Positions 1 through 10,570 of a stretch of 64,000 nt of DNA are shown piece after piece. Positions within the stretch are counted from its first letter, which is position 1, and each line of letters starts with the position of its first letter. This DNA comes from Pelodera strongyloides (lineage: Eukaryota; Nematoda; Chromadorea; Rhabditida; Rhabditidae), in the NCBI GenBank assembly GCA_036852015.1, contig JAANDG010000462.1:1-64000 (forward strand), given 5' to 3'. The notes under the pieces were generated by a model that worked only from the letters and a program-made list of their open reading frames with translations, did no database searches and had not been told where the DNA came from. The position numbers and the translations under genes are program-made.

Positions 1-104
1 GAGACGCGGTAAGGAAATAAGGGTGCAATTGTTGGTCTTCTACGGTATACTTTTGAGTTTATCGACACCGAAAAATTTCAGCGGGATAAAGTCTAGCCGT
101 AACT

Positions 105-193
105 TAATGTACATATATTATAATAAACCCCTTTTATACAAATTATAAAAACATGCAAAATATAGGTTTATTTTGATGGGCCCGTCCCTTTAA
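105..193. repeat. Partial MITE, family A (3' end only)
   Basis: The segment ending in GATGGGCCCGTCCCTTTAA closely matches the right end of the complete palindromic element at 50861-51264, including a shared ATATAGGTTTA motif and an upstream AT-rich stretch. The left end is not found, so it is truncated or diverged. It carries no coding capacity. Confidence 0.6.
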
Positions 194-1254
194 CAAACTA
201 ACTAAATAGCTAAAGAAAGTAAGTTCGGCTGTTTTCCAAGCTTTCCCAAGAGCCAAGTCGTTCAAAAATCAAAAAGCATAAGCGTAACCTAATGCCCCAA
301 GCATATCTCGCGCCCAAATCGCTCGCTCGGAGTCAATTCGGAGCCGCTACAGCGCGACCACGCGGGGGAAGGCACAATTGCTCTCTCGGAGCCGACCGGC
401 CCGACCAATTATGATGCCCATTTCAAAAACGTAATCTATTTAGGGCATCCGACGACGGTTTATTCTTTTCGATTAGTGGCGCTCAGGAAAACTTGGAAAA
501 CTTGGAAAAATAAAGGGGGTACTACATCACCAGCTATCTGTAGTGCGCATTTGAACTCGCTAAATACAAAAAGGGAGGCTCGTTTTTTGAATCATTCCAA
601 CATTCCACACTAAATACGGTCGAGGATCTCGCCAAAAAAAAAAGAGAATTCTCAGACTATGGAAAATTTTTGCAGAAAAGTAATTACGAAAAGTAGCTCT
701 AGACGAATACAACTGAAGTGAATCTCAAATTTATGAATTTGAAATACCGGTTCTACTTGAGCTTCTCAATAGGCAGTGTCGTTGTCACCCACCGAATTTT
801 TGGAAATTTTGAAAATCACCCACCGAATTTTCTGTAGGTTCTTGAGCTCTGGGCGCCCTCGACGACGAGCTTGACATCGACAACGACTAGAGGTCCCAGA
901 AGACGCGGAGGATATGGAGCTCGAGTAGTAGACGAAAGTCCTTAGGCGACTCGATGGAGCCGGACACTTGCTCCTCAAACATGCGCTTTCGAGTTCCGAT
1001 GACGAAGGTTCAGATATTCTAAACCATAAGGAGTAACTATTTCAGGGTAGATCAATATTCACCAAAAAACTGAATTCTACATGGGAGCCGTACCCCCGGA
1101 ATACAGCGGTTTTGGACAAGTGCACACTTTGTAAACGCCATGTGCATTTCGTGAACAATCTTAGTTTTAATCCAAATCATCTGTAATGAAATAACATTGA
1201 TCTGCAAGCAGCATGTTCGAAAACATACAATTAATGTTATTTTGTTAGTGCTTC

Positions 1255-1866
1255 GGCGCCGCAGTGAAGGACCGCTACGTTCTCTACGGCATATTCGCGG
1301 CGGCTATAGGGCGGCTATTTAGGCGGCTATTCGGCGACAAGAGAAGTCTGAAGGCGCGACAATCATTGAAGGCGGGGCGAACTCGCCGGATAGCCGCCGA
1401 ATAGCCGCCGGACACTCTCTCGGCGAGGAGGTCCAGAGAAAAATACCTTTCTTCCGAAAAAAAATATATAAACGATAAAAAAATGAAATTGACAACATGC
1501 CCGAAGTCACGCTTTACAAAATGTATCGAACACACAGTACGGTGTTAAGGTCTCGTCTCGGGGTTAGTGCTAACCTCAAACTTTGGGTAATTAAACCGAC
1601 TGTGACCCCGCATTCCGCTCTCAAAAGAGAAATGTGAGTCGTATCGCTCGTGTGTGCACAAAACCCCGATAGCCGCCGAATAGCCGCCGGATAGCCGCCG
1701 CATTTTCGCCTGAAACAAGCAAGTTCGCAGCGGCTATCGGGCGGCTATCTGATAGCCGCCGCATTTTCGCCTGTTTTGGCGAGTTCGCGCCAGGTTTATC
1801 CTCGCCGAATAGCCGCCACTTTTGCGGAGCGAACTTGCCAAGGCCCAGATAGCCGCCGCGAACATG
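1255..1866. repeat. GC-rich ATAGCCGCC repeat cluster
   Basis: Two blocks (about 1255-1435 and 1665-1866) are built from near-copies of ATAGCCGCC and its complement GGCGGCTAT, arranged as inverted repeats around a less GC-rich spacer. They stand out from an AT-rich background. Short ORFs here are by-products of the repeat. It may be the remains of one or two palindromic elements; no terminal motif could be fixed. Confidence 0.7.
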
Positions 1867-2148
1867 CCGTCAATCATCAGAGGGATCCGGATAGCTCACT
1901 TCCGCTATCTTCTCACATAACAATCATTTCCAAAGGCAGGTTGAACGTCCAGATTCCCTTCCGGAGAACTAAATAATAATATATATAAACTTCAAACACC
2001 CAAACAATTATATAACCACGAGAAATAAAGCTCATTTGTAGAAAAGAAAGGGAATTAGCGAAGTAGGAGGCTAAACTTCCAAAAACAGGAACATGTTTTT
2101 TTCGCATTCTAATTTAAATTTGCATAGCGCAGTGATTATGCAAATAGG

Positions 2149-2363
2149 CTAATTTTTCGGGTTTTCATGAATGTACGTGGATACTAGCAAAACAAAATAG
2201 GCGCCCTTCGTCCCAGCCCGATACGTTTCAAGCATTTCATGAAACTCGGATACAAACATAAACTTGGTTGTGAGCGCTGTGAAAATCCAATTGCAGGGTT
2301 TTGGGAAGTAGCGAATATAAGGCAAAATACTGGCCTCGTCTTCACTCAGTGTTTTCAACGCAG
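2149..2363 (-). CDS. Candidate terminal exon, unknown protein
   Basis: On the minus strand an acceptor-like CTACAG is followed by an open frame of 70 codons ending in TAG. The predicted peptide looks like ordinary globular coding sequence, with mixed charged and hydrophobic residues (for example SEDEASILPYIRYF and TYRAGTKGAYFVLL). The frame stays open past the acceptor into the neighbouring MITE, so that upstream part is not gene. I do not recognise the family and found no upstream exon. It could be a fragment of a decayed gene or a chance ORF. Confidence 0.3.
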
Positions 2364-2383
2364 CTGTAGGCAGCCAGAAATAG

Positions 2384-2726
2384 TTAAAGCGAATATGTAG
2401 GCACTCAAAATGAGCAAAAAAAAGCGAAACTAGCGTTTCCATACCAGACGTTAATTTAAATAGGCGACTGAATATGTAAATACGAAATTGGAATGCGCTG
2501 CATCTTGAATCTTGCTATTTGCCGATTTAAACTGAAATTTATTCAATCGGACCCAAATTTACGCAAGGGTTCCGAATTAGCGTTTACTATGGAAAAGGCG
2601 AGCTTTGTAATTGATTTTCTTTTAAGTGGGTAATTGTAGACAACTTTTGTTATTGTTTCCTTAATGGGCAACACGCATTCTATTAATACAGCTTAACTTC
2701 AAAAAGGGCCTACATATTCCCTTTAA
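2384..2726 (+). mobile_element. Non-autonomous DNA element, family E, copy 1
   Basis: A ~343 bp element with short inverted ends: TTAAAGCGAATATGTAGGC at the left and GCCTACATATTCCCTTTAA at the right. Copies lie at 14103-14457 (same orientation, diverged) and 61270-61613 (opposite orientation, almost identical). There is no ORF. It has MITE-like structure with TTAA at both ends. Confidence 0.85.
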
Positions 2727-3062
2727 GACAGGAATGCACAAAAAATTCAGTTACCTTTTTAATAGAATGCGATTCCAGGGCATCCTCCGGTCTTCAAAGC
2801 TTATTCGGTTGCGTACTAAAGGAGTCTGACGTGTCCCACAACAGATCCATTTGGAAAACGTTCTCATTCAGCAGTCAGAACGAGGGTTCCAATCGCCGGC
2901 ATTCGACCCATACCAGCGATGTATCAAAGTTCGAAGTCGAGCATCGAGCGACTCGACACCTCGTTGGATACCTCCTGATCTGAAATGGAATCTTTTAATT
3001 GATTTTCAAAAAGGAGAGAGAGAGAGAGAGAGAGATACAGACAGAGAGAAGAGAAATCGAAC
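2727..3062. other. Spacer with short GA tract; no gene seen
   Basis: Between element E and the left duplication arm there is no recognisable exon. A pure GA run lies at about 3013-3034. The 88-codon ORF crossing it encodes RERERERD-type low complexity and is not credible. Confidence 0.6.
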
Positions 3063-3111
3063 TTGCCTCATACGAATTGTGATTATTTCTACAAAATGCA
3101 TTGAACTTACC

Positions 3112-4389
3112 TCTTAATACTTCGGAGCGCTTTTCAAGTGGAAGCTACAGTGTTCCAACGGTAAAGTTTGCTCGAAGTGTCTCGCCCGCGAGCAAATGAT
3201 TCTGCCAGCGTTTCCGTTCTTCCCTCAAGGCAGTCCGTGTGTTTCTCGTTGCCGTTTACCATGATACATCGAAGTTTCCTGAAAATTATAGCGAGAAGAA
3301 ACAAATATCGAGAATAGACATCAAAATAAACCAATTAAATGTAATTACTAATTAGTTGCATGACCAAGAAATCAAGACCCAACTTCCCACTTAACTACTA
3401 AAATGTTTTTTTTTTTATCCTAACCTCCTAAAAGCAAGTTTTCCCAAGAGCCAAGTACTTCAAAAAAAAAAATGTCCAAGGCCGGCGCAACTCACGCACT
3501 GCGGTACTCGCGCACTAGGGTACTCGCCCACTGCGTTACTCGCACTGGGGTACTCACCTACTGCGGTACTCGCGCACTGCGGTACTCACGCACTGCGCTA
3601 GTCGCACACTGCGGTACTCACGCACTAGGGTACTCGCCCATTACGTTACTCGCACTGGGGTACTCACCTAGTGCGGTACTCGCGCACTGCGCTACGCGCG
3701 CACTGCGGTACTCACGAGTTAGGCCGGCCCGATCAATTGGGGAACTCACTACTATTCGTGAATTAGCCCACGGTTATTCTTTTGATTAGCGAAGCACTGG
3801 ACGCTTAGGAAAACTTGGGGAAATTAAGCAGAGCCGGGCTTACGGTATCGCTAGTCTATCTGAACAAGCCAAGTATACTGTCAGGGGCAGGCAAGAAAAA
3901 AAAGACCTACAGCTCATGCAAAACGCAAATGTTAACAATCCACTTTCAATGCACCAAACAATCCACTAAACAAATCCAAATATTTTCCAAAGAAAATATG
4001 CTTAGGGTTGATAGAGGCTAGAAGCTTAGGGGAAAGAAACGCAAAACAAAACAGCTGAATTTTACACTTTTTGGGACGGAAGTTGATAGTGCTCAAGAAA
4101 ATGCAAGAGCAAATATATGTTCAATTGTGTTCACTTAGGCTATGGTACTATCATTAAAGCCGTATTGTAAGTACTTTCGAAATTTGCATAGGAGAATATC
4201 CAACGTGCCAAAAATGTGCATAGGATACATAGAAAATTCGTATAATATGCAAATTTCCCAGAGTATGTACACTACGACTTGAATCATTGATATACATGAA
4301 AAAAGCCCACCGTATAGTCCGTAGTCCTTGAGCTGTCCCGCGTCCTTGACAACGAACTCAGCGACGACCTCCTGGAAGCCTTGGTCAAA
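3112..4389 (-). pseudogene. Broken copy of the two-exon gene at 57567-58904
   Basis: Minus-strand copies of both candidate exons are present. The first (4389 down to 4311, 79 bases) keeps an open frame and a GT donor. The second begins at 3278 after TTTTCAG but, read in the phase used by the right copy, hits TAA at 3258-3256 after about seven codons. It also carries a ~60-base deletion further on. The right copy is open for 73 codons. If the right copy is a gene, this is a pseudogene; if not, both are duplicated non-coding DNA. Confidence 0.4.
3483..3722. repeat. Minisatellite of ACTGCGGTACTCGC-type units
   Basis: About 240 bases of imperfect ~16-base units such as GCACTGCGGTACTCGC, with variants GCACTAGGGTACTCGC and TTACTCGCACTGGGG. 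A higher-order doubling is visible. The same array, inverted, is at 58226-58467. The 105-codon ORF through it is an artefact of the repeat period lacking stops; its peptide is a degenerate repeat. Confidence 0.9.
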
Positions 4390-4915
4390 CTAAAAGTGAA
4401 TATTACACAAAGAATAATATACGAAAACATAACGAATAAAGAATTTAGTACTGGGAAGATAAGAAAGAGTAGGGACACCTACCAGTATGACAATGACACT
4501 ATACAGTAAAAGGTAAAGTGAGAGAGGGAGCGCACCCGTCTGCTGAACACAACTGTGCGAAACTGGTTGGGATGTCTAACAAGCGTAAAATTTGCATGTC
4601 TCATGATTATGCTAATTTTTCGTGTTGCTGTCGCGGATGAAAAGGCTTATATGACATGAGGCACGGCTCCCAGCGATATACGTTTCAACAAATTAATAAC
4701 AGAAACTGAAAATAGGAGCATCCAATCTTCGAAGTGCTTCGGAAACAAACAAAAAAAATAGTGATAGTAATACTAGAGTATTACTAATACAGAAACTAAT
4801 AGAGTAAAAAAGGTCAAAGAATCAGCATCATAAATCTTATTTACGTGAACTAGAGGTGTAGTTTGTCATCTGCAACTCATTCAATTACCCGCGTCGGGCA
4901 AAATTAGGTTTCTCA

Positions 4916-5471
4916 GGTGACTCTAGGCCCGAAGGCGCGCCCTTTTCAGTGGAACAGGGCTGGCCCGTTACCGGCCTTAGAGGGTGCCCAGGGTACGCCC
5001 TGGGGCTTTTGTGAGTTTTAGAGGGCTTAATAAAGGGCCACAAACAGGCCATTTTCAACCGGGAAGAAAAGGAATATACGCCGTTTTAGCTAACCCACCA
5101 CGAACTTACACCCGGAAACACAACATACAAGTACCTAGAACTTTGCAAGACAAATGCACCGGACAGGAATCGAACTTGCGACATTAGCTAAACACGCACT
5201 CCAAACTAGCGCCTTAGACCACTCGGCCATACCGCGTATGGTCGTGTCTGCTGGTTGCGAAATATTACGGCTGCTGCTACACAAAAATTTAAATCCCAAT
5301 TTTCGCGCGCTTTATAAAATGCAAGGCTGCGGCAAAGTGCCATGTAAAGGGCACGCCCCAGGTTCGGACCGACATTTTCCCCGTTTGTGGCCTTATCCCG
5401 GCCTTCTAGAATTGAAGGGCACGCCCTAGGGCATATTTGCTTAAATGCATGCCTGCGGGCCTAGAGTCACC
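4916..5471. mobile_element. Inserted TIR element containing a tRNA-like segment
   Basis: This ~556-base element is bounded by inverted ends GGTGACTCTAGGCCCG and CGGGCCTAGAGTCACC. Imperfect subterminal inverted repeats rich in GGGCACGCCC-type motifs lie inside. It is absent from the matching place in the right arm (near 57040), so it inserted after the duplication or was lost there. It contains a minus-strand tRNA-like region. There is no transposase ORF. Its superfamily is unknown. Confidence 0.8.
5154..5236 (-). tRNA. tRNA-like sequence, probably pseudo
   Basis: On the minus strand there is a good A box (TGGCCGAGTGG) and, about 50 bases on, a B box (AGTTCGATTCC), with overall resemblance to type II tRNAs (Leu/Ser). 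The acceptor strands do not pair, the anticodon stem is poor and the T stem has a mismatch, so a functional tRNA is unlikely. It lies inside the inserted element at 4916-5471 and may be a captured tRNA gene or internal pol III promoter of a SINE-like unit. Confidence 0.5.
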
Positions 5472-5475
5472 TATG

Positions 5476-5726
5476 TTAAGGGCGCATTCGAGTTGGACAT
5501 TTTCCGGAAAAGAAAAGAAAAAAGTGGTTCGAGATGGACACCCAGAAAAAAAATAATACACGCAAAATAATTGTCGAAAATGCAATTGTACCGTAATTGA
5601 AACTAAAATCAATGGATCATTTGCATGTGTATGCGTGGCAATTGCATTCTTTTCTGGTGAAATCCATCTCGAACCACTTTTTTCCTTTTCTTTTCCGGAA
5701 AATGTCCAACTCGAATGCGCCCTTAA
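5476..5726. mobile_element. Palindromic MITE with TTAA ends
   Basis: Nearly the whole 251 bases fold on themselves: TTAAGGGCGCATTCGAGTTG at the left and the complement ending GAATGCGCCCTTAA at the right, with arms extending through TCCGGAAAAGAAAAG. It is absent from the right duplication arm. The GGGCGC-TTCG end resembles the elements at 44273-44812. Confidence 0.85.
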
Positions 5727-6497
5727 GGTTATTTGTCTCTTAGTGGTCATTTGCAGCCCATTCAATTACCCGCGTAGGGCAATTAGCTTTAGGTTATTTG
5801 TCTTTCAGGGAAAGGCGGTAATTCGGGCAATTAACTTACAACTGAGTGCAATCAACGATTAATTGTAGTTTGGAACACTTGTCTCGGTTTCATATCAACG
5901 GCTAAAATCACAGCATTTTCTGAATGAACATAGTGGATGGGAAAAAAAAAGAAATTCTTATGCTCTGCATGACCTAGAAAAATTATTAAAATACGTCGAA
6001 CCGAAAAACCCTATTCTAAAAAAAAGTGTTTTTATATTTTGCTTATCTGTTCCTATATCTTTCTTAGAGTATTTCGCTATGGCCATAGCTTTTCAACTTC
6101 AAAAGTTATAATGGTATTAGTCCCATTTGCCTGTATTCTCGCGCCACTCTGGGAGAGGCATTTCTGCAGGCATTTCCCAAGCGTTTCTGATAGGCCTACC
6201 ATATTGGAAATGGGAACGGCCTACCAGTGGTAGGCGCACGTTAGGTGTTTTGGGAGAGAGAGCAAACCAGACCAATAAAATCGAAATTTCGACCGAGTAG
6301 AATTGAAATTTTGTTGAAAATAGTTGTAGTACTGAACTAATATTTCGTTCAACGTGCAGTCTCGGAACGGTCAAATAGTTCCCATCCACTATGTCACTAG
6401 GGTTCAAAATGTACTCAAATCGAAGGAAACATCATCAAATAGTGAAATAAATTCTATTGGCAGTGGATTGCAGACTCTAGAAAAGATCGAGACATAT

Positions 6498-6812
6498 TTA
6501 GAACACTGCATTGTATTCGTTGATGTCAGGTTCACAGTGAGGGAAGCTTGCACAGACGTCCCCGACTGTTAACCAAGGGATCTTCTGACCAGCTCTTGGA
6601 TACCCAGTGACGCCAGCCACCTCGTACCCTTTAAAGGTTTCCCCAATCTGAAATAAATAACAATATAATACGATTGAAAGCACCTAGTTCTGTGGATTTG
6701 AATGCTTGTATAACTGTGTCAAAATGTGTAGCTATTCAATTATAATAAATAACTGTGACAACAACTAACAGAGTTGCCTGTTCTACGGTGACATTGTAGC
6801 TGTGTCGGTATG
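6498..6812 (-). pseudogene. Truncated DUF273 gene 3' fragment
   Basis: The minus strand carries a complete copy of the last DUF273 exon (6647 down to 6498, 49 codons plus stop, motifs [17 protein letters not shown] and FPHC) and the 3' part of the preceding exon (about 6812 to 6778). Nothing upstream of that is present, so it has no start, no DxD motif and no promoter of its own. The donor after the exon 10 remnant is GC rather than GT (CAG|GCAACT). Compared with the intact copy at 55728-56103, Ser-Ala-Cys has become Cys-Ala-Ser. It arose by the inverted duplication and is almost certainly non-functional unless fused to another transcript. Confidence 0.85.
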
Positions 6813-7957
6813 ACCAAAACACGACGTTTATGTATTATGTTGCATGTTGTTTGGTGCTGACACGCTCGATCCAAATAAAAATTGCTGCGCCCCGCAACAA
6901 GAATGGTCGCCCTAGACGTCGCGAAACAAAAAAATACATCTTCAATCAAAATGTTGTTCGTTTTCAAAAACGGTGCGCAAAAAGAGCGCAAAAAGTGTGC
7001 TCGCTTCAATAAAAACAGCTGCGCCACAAAAAAAAAGAAAATAAGTTCCCGTCCCTGATTACTTTCTCTGTATTTTTCCTTCAATGTCATTATTGTAAAG
7101 GAGAAAGTAAGCTCCTTCTTCAGAGAAGTTTCCAAATGAGAAAGTCAGAGTCAGACGTACAAACGTCATGTTTGACTTGTTTCCATTCGATAGTGCGAGA
7201 TCATATTTGTATTTTCTGTTTGTTTCGTTTTGTGATTTTCGAAAAAGGATGTGTGAATTCAAACATCAGAGAAGTTCAGTTAAACTGGCAAATGGGAAAA
7301 CAAAAAACAACCTGCATATTTTCTGAAAACAAATACAAGCACTAGCAGTGAGGTAAGGGGGTGAAAAGCTGAACATTTTATGAAGTTAATGTGTTGTAAA
7401 TTGTAAAATAACTGTTTTCTGTGAAACTGGCTTTTGAGGTGGATCCGACAAATATATCATCAAAAAATCGAATTAAATTCTCTTTCATTGATTCTTTCCT
7501 GACCTCTATGCCATCCATTTGATTAGTTCACTTTTTTTTGCAGTCATCATTTATCTGTTTGTTTAAAGTTTTAATTCGTGTTTGTGTGTAGTGCGAGACG
7601 GTGGTACGGTTCTCAGTTGATCTTTTACATTGGAGTTACGAAGGAAAATCGCTATTTTCTACTCGGTCTGTGTTTGCTGAACTAATAAAATCACTGTATA
7701 TAAGACGACTAGGAAATCAAGAATCATATCAGATCATTTACTTTGAAATATTATGTCCACCGTTTAGAGAAACCCTGACTTCTATCTGAATCTTAGTCTT
7801 AGGCACCATAATTGAAACATTAGACTTCTACGCCATAACTTTATTCCTCAAAAGGCTCCATGTCCATGTGCTACCTTTACACTACCTCCAGGCTAAAAAA
7901 AAAACATCTGAATTTTGCTTTTTACGCGTATAACTCCGGCCAACTTAAAAAGGAGTA

Positions 7958-7968
7958 TGTGTTTCAGA
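7958..7968 (+). promoter_or_regulatory. Likely trans-splice acceptor before ATG
   Basis: The sequence TGTTTCAG followed by A and then ATG places a strong acceptor one base upstream of the start codon, with no matching upstream exon apparent. This is the usual arrangement for spliced-leader addition in nematodes and fixes the start at 7969 over the longer frame beginning at 7915. Confidence 0.6.
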
Positions 7969-9121
7969 ATGCGTTCCAGTCTACTCCTTCTTGTTGTGTT
8001 CGTTTCTTTCGCGGTCGCTGATAATGATTTCCTGTACATCGATGAACTTGAAGACCTAGTTTCTCGTGAAGATAAAAGACTTCTGAAACGGCTAGACGAT
8101 GACGAGAACACTCCGAGGTAATAAAAAATATTATTAAGCATTATAAACAACATTAATGACCAAAGAAGTTTGTGAAGTGAATATGAAGTGTAATTTACAA
8201 AAAAAAAAGGAACTACCCTGTATCTGTATTGTAAGTAACCCTGTTTCGCTCTGTGACAAACTGACTTGCGAGCCACAAAAAACACTGTTCTGTTCAGTAA
8301 ATGAATAATTTTCAGAAACCAGATTCAGCAGCAAGTCGACCAAATTTTGAGCAGACAGACTCAGCAAGTGCAGGTTAGCGATCAATAATCAATTCAACGT
8401 TCCGATACTTTTTTGTACCAATGATTTCTAATTGTTACTGATCTTTTGCGCGCGTGAGCCACAAAGAATCTAGTGCAAGCTCAGAAGTTTTGCAGCAATT
8501 TTGGTTGTACTGTACCAAATTGAAAATTTCTTAAATTCCTAAAGTATTTTCTAACAAAGTGTCCGTTCACTCGCGAAGCCATAATAGTTTGAATTCAGGA
8601 TCAATACCGTCAACTCGTGAGTATGAAGCAGATGCGACAGCAACAAGAAGATCAGTTTGATATGCAAAGGGCACAGCAAGCAGGACTTGGAGGTGTCTGG
8701 CAACAACTCATGGATATTGAGAGGTAACAGACGTATGCCATAGTTAACAATACTTTAGTAAGAACTTGTCAAGTTTTCGAGTTCTCAGAAATTTAGCCCT
8801 TATACTCTGTCCCGGTTTATCATCACATCGTAACAATTCTGGCAATTCTGGCACCACTTTCACTACTTATTGATAGTTCATACGCATAATACCTACAGCT
8901 GTCAGTTAAAATGTGCCAGCTCAATTTCGAGCATCAAGAATTTTTTCTATACACTAACTGTGAGCCGATGGTAATATGGTACATACACCTTGCTGCAAAA
9001 TGTTTATAATATTCTTTCCAGAGATATGTCCATATCCGAGAATGAGGCCGACAGAAGGGAGCGCCAACTCAAAAACGGACTCAGCTATCAACAGAGGAGA
9101 ATCGTCGATAATATCGATTAA
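7969..9121 (+). CDS. Small secreted Gln-rich protein, unknown function
   Basis: Four exons: 7969-8117, 8316-8373, 8599-8723, 9022-9121, giving 143 residues; all three introns are GT-AG and phases close exactly. Residues 1-17 form a clear signal peptide (MRSSLLLLVVFVSFAVA), followed by an acidic stretch and a basic KRLLKRL that could be a proprotein cleavage site. The rest is hydrophilic and rich in Gln, Arg, Asp and Glu (QIQQQVDQI, RQQQEDQFDMQRAQQ), likely helical, with no cysteines and no membrane segment. It is presumably exported through the secretory pathway. I do not recognise the family; it could be a processed peptide precursor or a structural secreted protein. Start chosen because of the TTTCAG acceptor directly upstream. 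A polyadenylation signal lies 33 bases after the stop. No neighbour suggests an operon. Confidence 0.85.
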
Positions 9122-9153
9122 CTTAAGTGCCTGGCTTGTTTTCTGCTCTTGTA

Positions 9154-9159
9154 AATAAA
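9154..9159 (+). terminator. AATAAA polyadenylation signal
   Basis: AATAAA sits 33 bases after the stop codon of the secreted-protein gene, the expected position for a short nematode 3' UTR. Confidence 0.7.
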
Positions 9160-10139
9160 TCAGTACATTGATGTGAATTAGTTGAACACGGTGTGGTTCT
9201 CTATTTCCTACAAATAATAAACGAAGTATGTGTATGGTTTTTGATAGTTTTTGATAATGCCCATGCACTACTAATATGTACTTACACAGTTCCTATAGTA
9301 CTAGTAGAGTTATACGGAAAGTAACTTGAGAATGACATGATGGACCTTGTTGTGTTTTATTCTAACAAAAGAGCACTAAAATAAAAGTACATTATGTGCA
9401 AACTTAGAAGCAAAAAATCTGTTTCTTTTTCCACAAATACAAATCAATGCAATTTCGGAAATTAATTTGTTTTAGCCCTGTAATTTCCGGTCGAGAATTA
9501 GGCACATTTACAATTACGAAAATAATAATAATACTTTAATAGCGAAAATATAGATACTGTTTTTAAGAAAACGACACTTGCGAAAGGCTACTCTTAATGA
9601 ATTTCCGGTTTAAGAATCAACACGTTCCGATTGTTTTTGTTTGCAGAATTGGAATGAAGAAGCCAGATTGTTTTGGTTATTTTGGGATATTTAGCAGTGA
9701 AATTGAATTCGAAATTGAAACCTGACTTCTGACGGAAAACAAACTTTACCAAGTATAAATGGGTTTTCGAACGGACCAGGATATTTAGAAAACCTATTGT
9801 AATAACATGTGCCTTCGCATTCCTTTTGCTCGGGCTTGGCACCTATAAATAATAATAAACCTATACGCTTCAAGAGTGTGCATCATTATTAAAGGTTGGT
9901 ACAGTACAGTATTTCAAAGTTTGTTTATGACATGTTCCGTAGAACAGCAGGCGACGAGTTCCAGATGAAAAATTTCTCGACCATGACAAGCAACTGTGGT
10001 GATGTGTTCTATATTCGTTCACTGTATGTTTCATTTAATTATTTTCTGTTCATTGTGTTCCTCAATAATTACTTGTATAGTGCACCGGTAGCCCAAACAG
10101 AAGACCCATGAACAGAAGACCATACAATCCATTTTATAT
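9160..10139. other. Intergenic, nothing recognised
   Basis: AT-rich DNA with scattered short ORFs on both strands, none with splice context or family resemblance. No repeat of note. Confidence 0.5.
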
Positions 10140-10570
10140 TTAAAGGGTCAGGCCCATTTCAAATTACCCGTAGTTTTGATGACTCCATCGGGATTCTCCG
10201 TTTCAAATATAGTAGGCTGAATTTTTTTTCCAATTTTCAGTCGCAATATTCACGCAGTTTTCAGCAATTTACCATGGCCAGTCACACACAACAATCAATC
10301 GCAGTTGTCACGCCCATTCGCGCTGATTGGCCAATATCGCAATTGCCACGCCCAATAGAGCATATTGCATATTGCCCAATTAGTGCGGAGGGGCGTGACA
10401 ACTGCGATATATAGTTGGGTATGACTGGTCATGGTAAATAGTAAATTGCTGAATACTGCATGAATTTTGCGACTGAAAATTGGAAAAAAATTCAGCCTAC
10501 TATATTTGAAACGGAGAATTTGACGGAATCATCAAAAATAGGGCAATTTGAAATGGGCCTGACACTTTAA
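10140..10570. mobile_element. Palindromic MITE, family G
   Basis: 431 bases with long inverted arms: TTAAAGGGTCAGGCCCATTT at the left and AAATGGGCCTGACACTTTAA at the right. Matching continues inwards through CAGCCTACTATATTTGAAAC and the TGACAACTGCGAT region. TTAA occurs at both ends. No ORF. Confidence 0.9.

Larger units (their letters stand above)
3063..6812 (-). repeat. Left arm of a large inverted duplication
   Basis: Read on the minus strand, this segment matches 55769-58953 in order: DUF273 exons 10-11, the exon-like block at 4311-4389, the tandem array at 3483-3722, and an exon-like block near 3112-3278. Across the 150-base DUF273 last exon the arms differ at 4 positions. The left arm has two insertions absent from the right (4916-5471 and 5476-5726). 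It lacks a segment near 56250-56440 of the right arm and ~60 bases inside the 58681 exon. At the inner end it stops inside DUF273 exon 10, so the breakpoint cut the gene. Outer edges are approximate. Confidence 0.9.

Noticed and set aside
3472..3789. 105-codon ORF, repeated on the other strand at 58157-58474
   Set aside because: It is the translation of a ~16-base minisatellite; the peptide is a degenerate repeat and its conservation follows from the inverted duplication.
5154..5236. Functional tRNA-Leu or tRNA-Ser
   Set aside because: The A and B boxes are good, but acceptor and anticodon stems do not pair, so it was called tRNA-like only.
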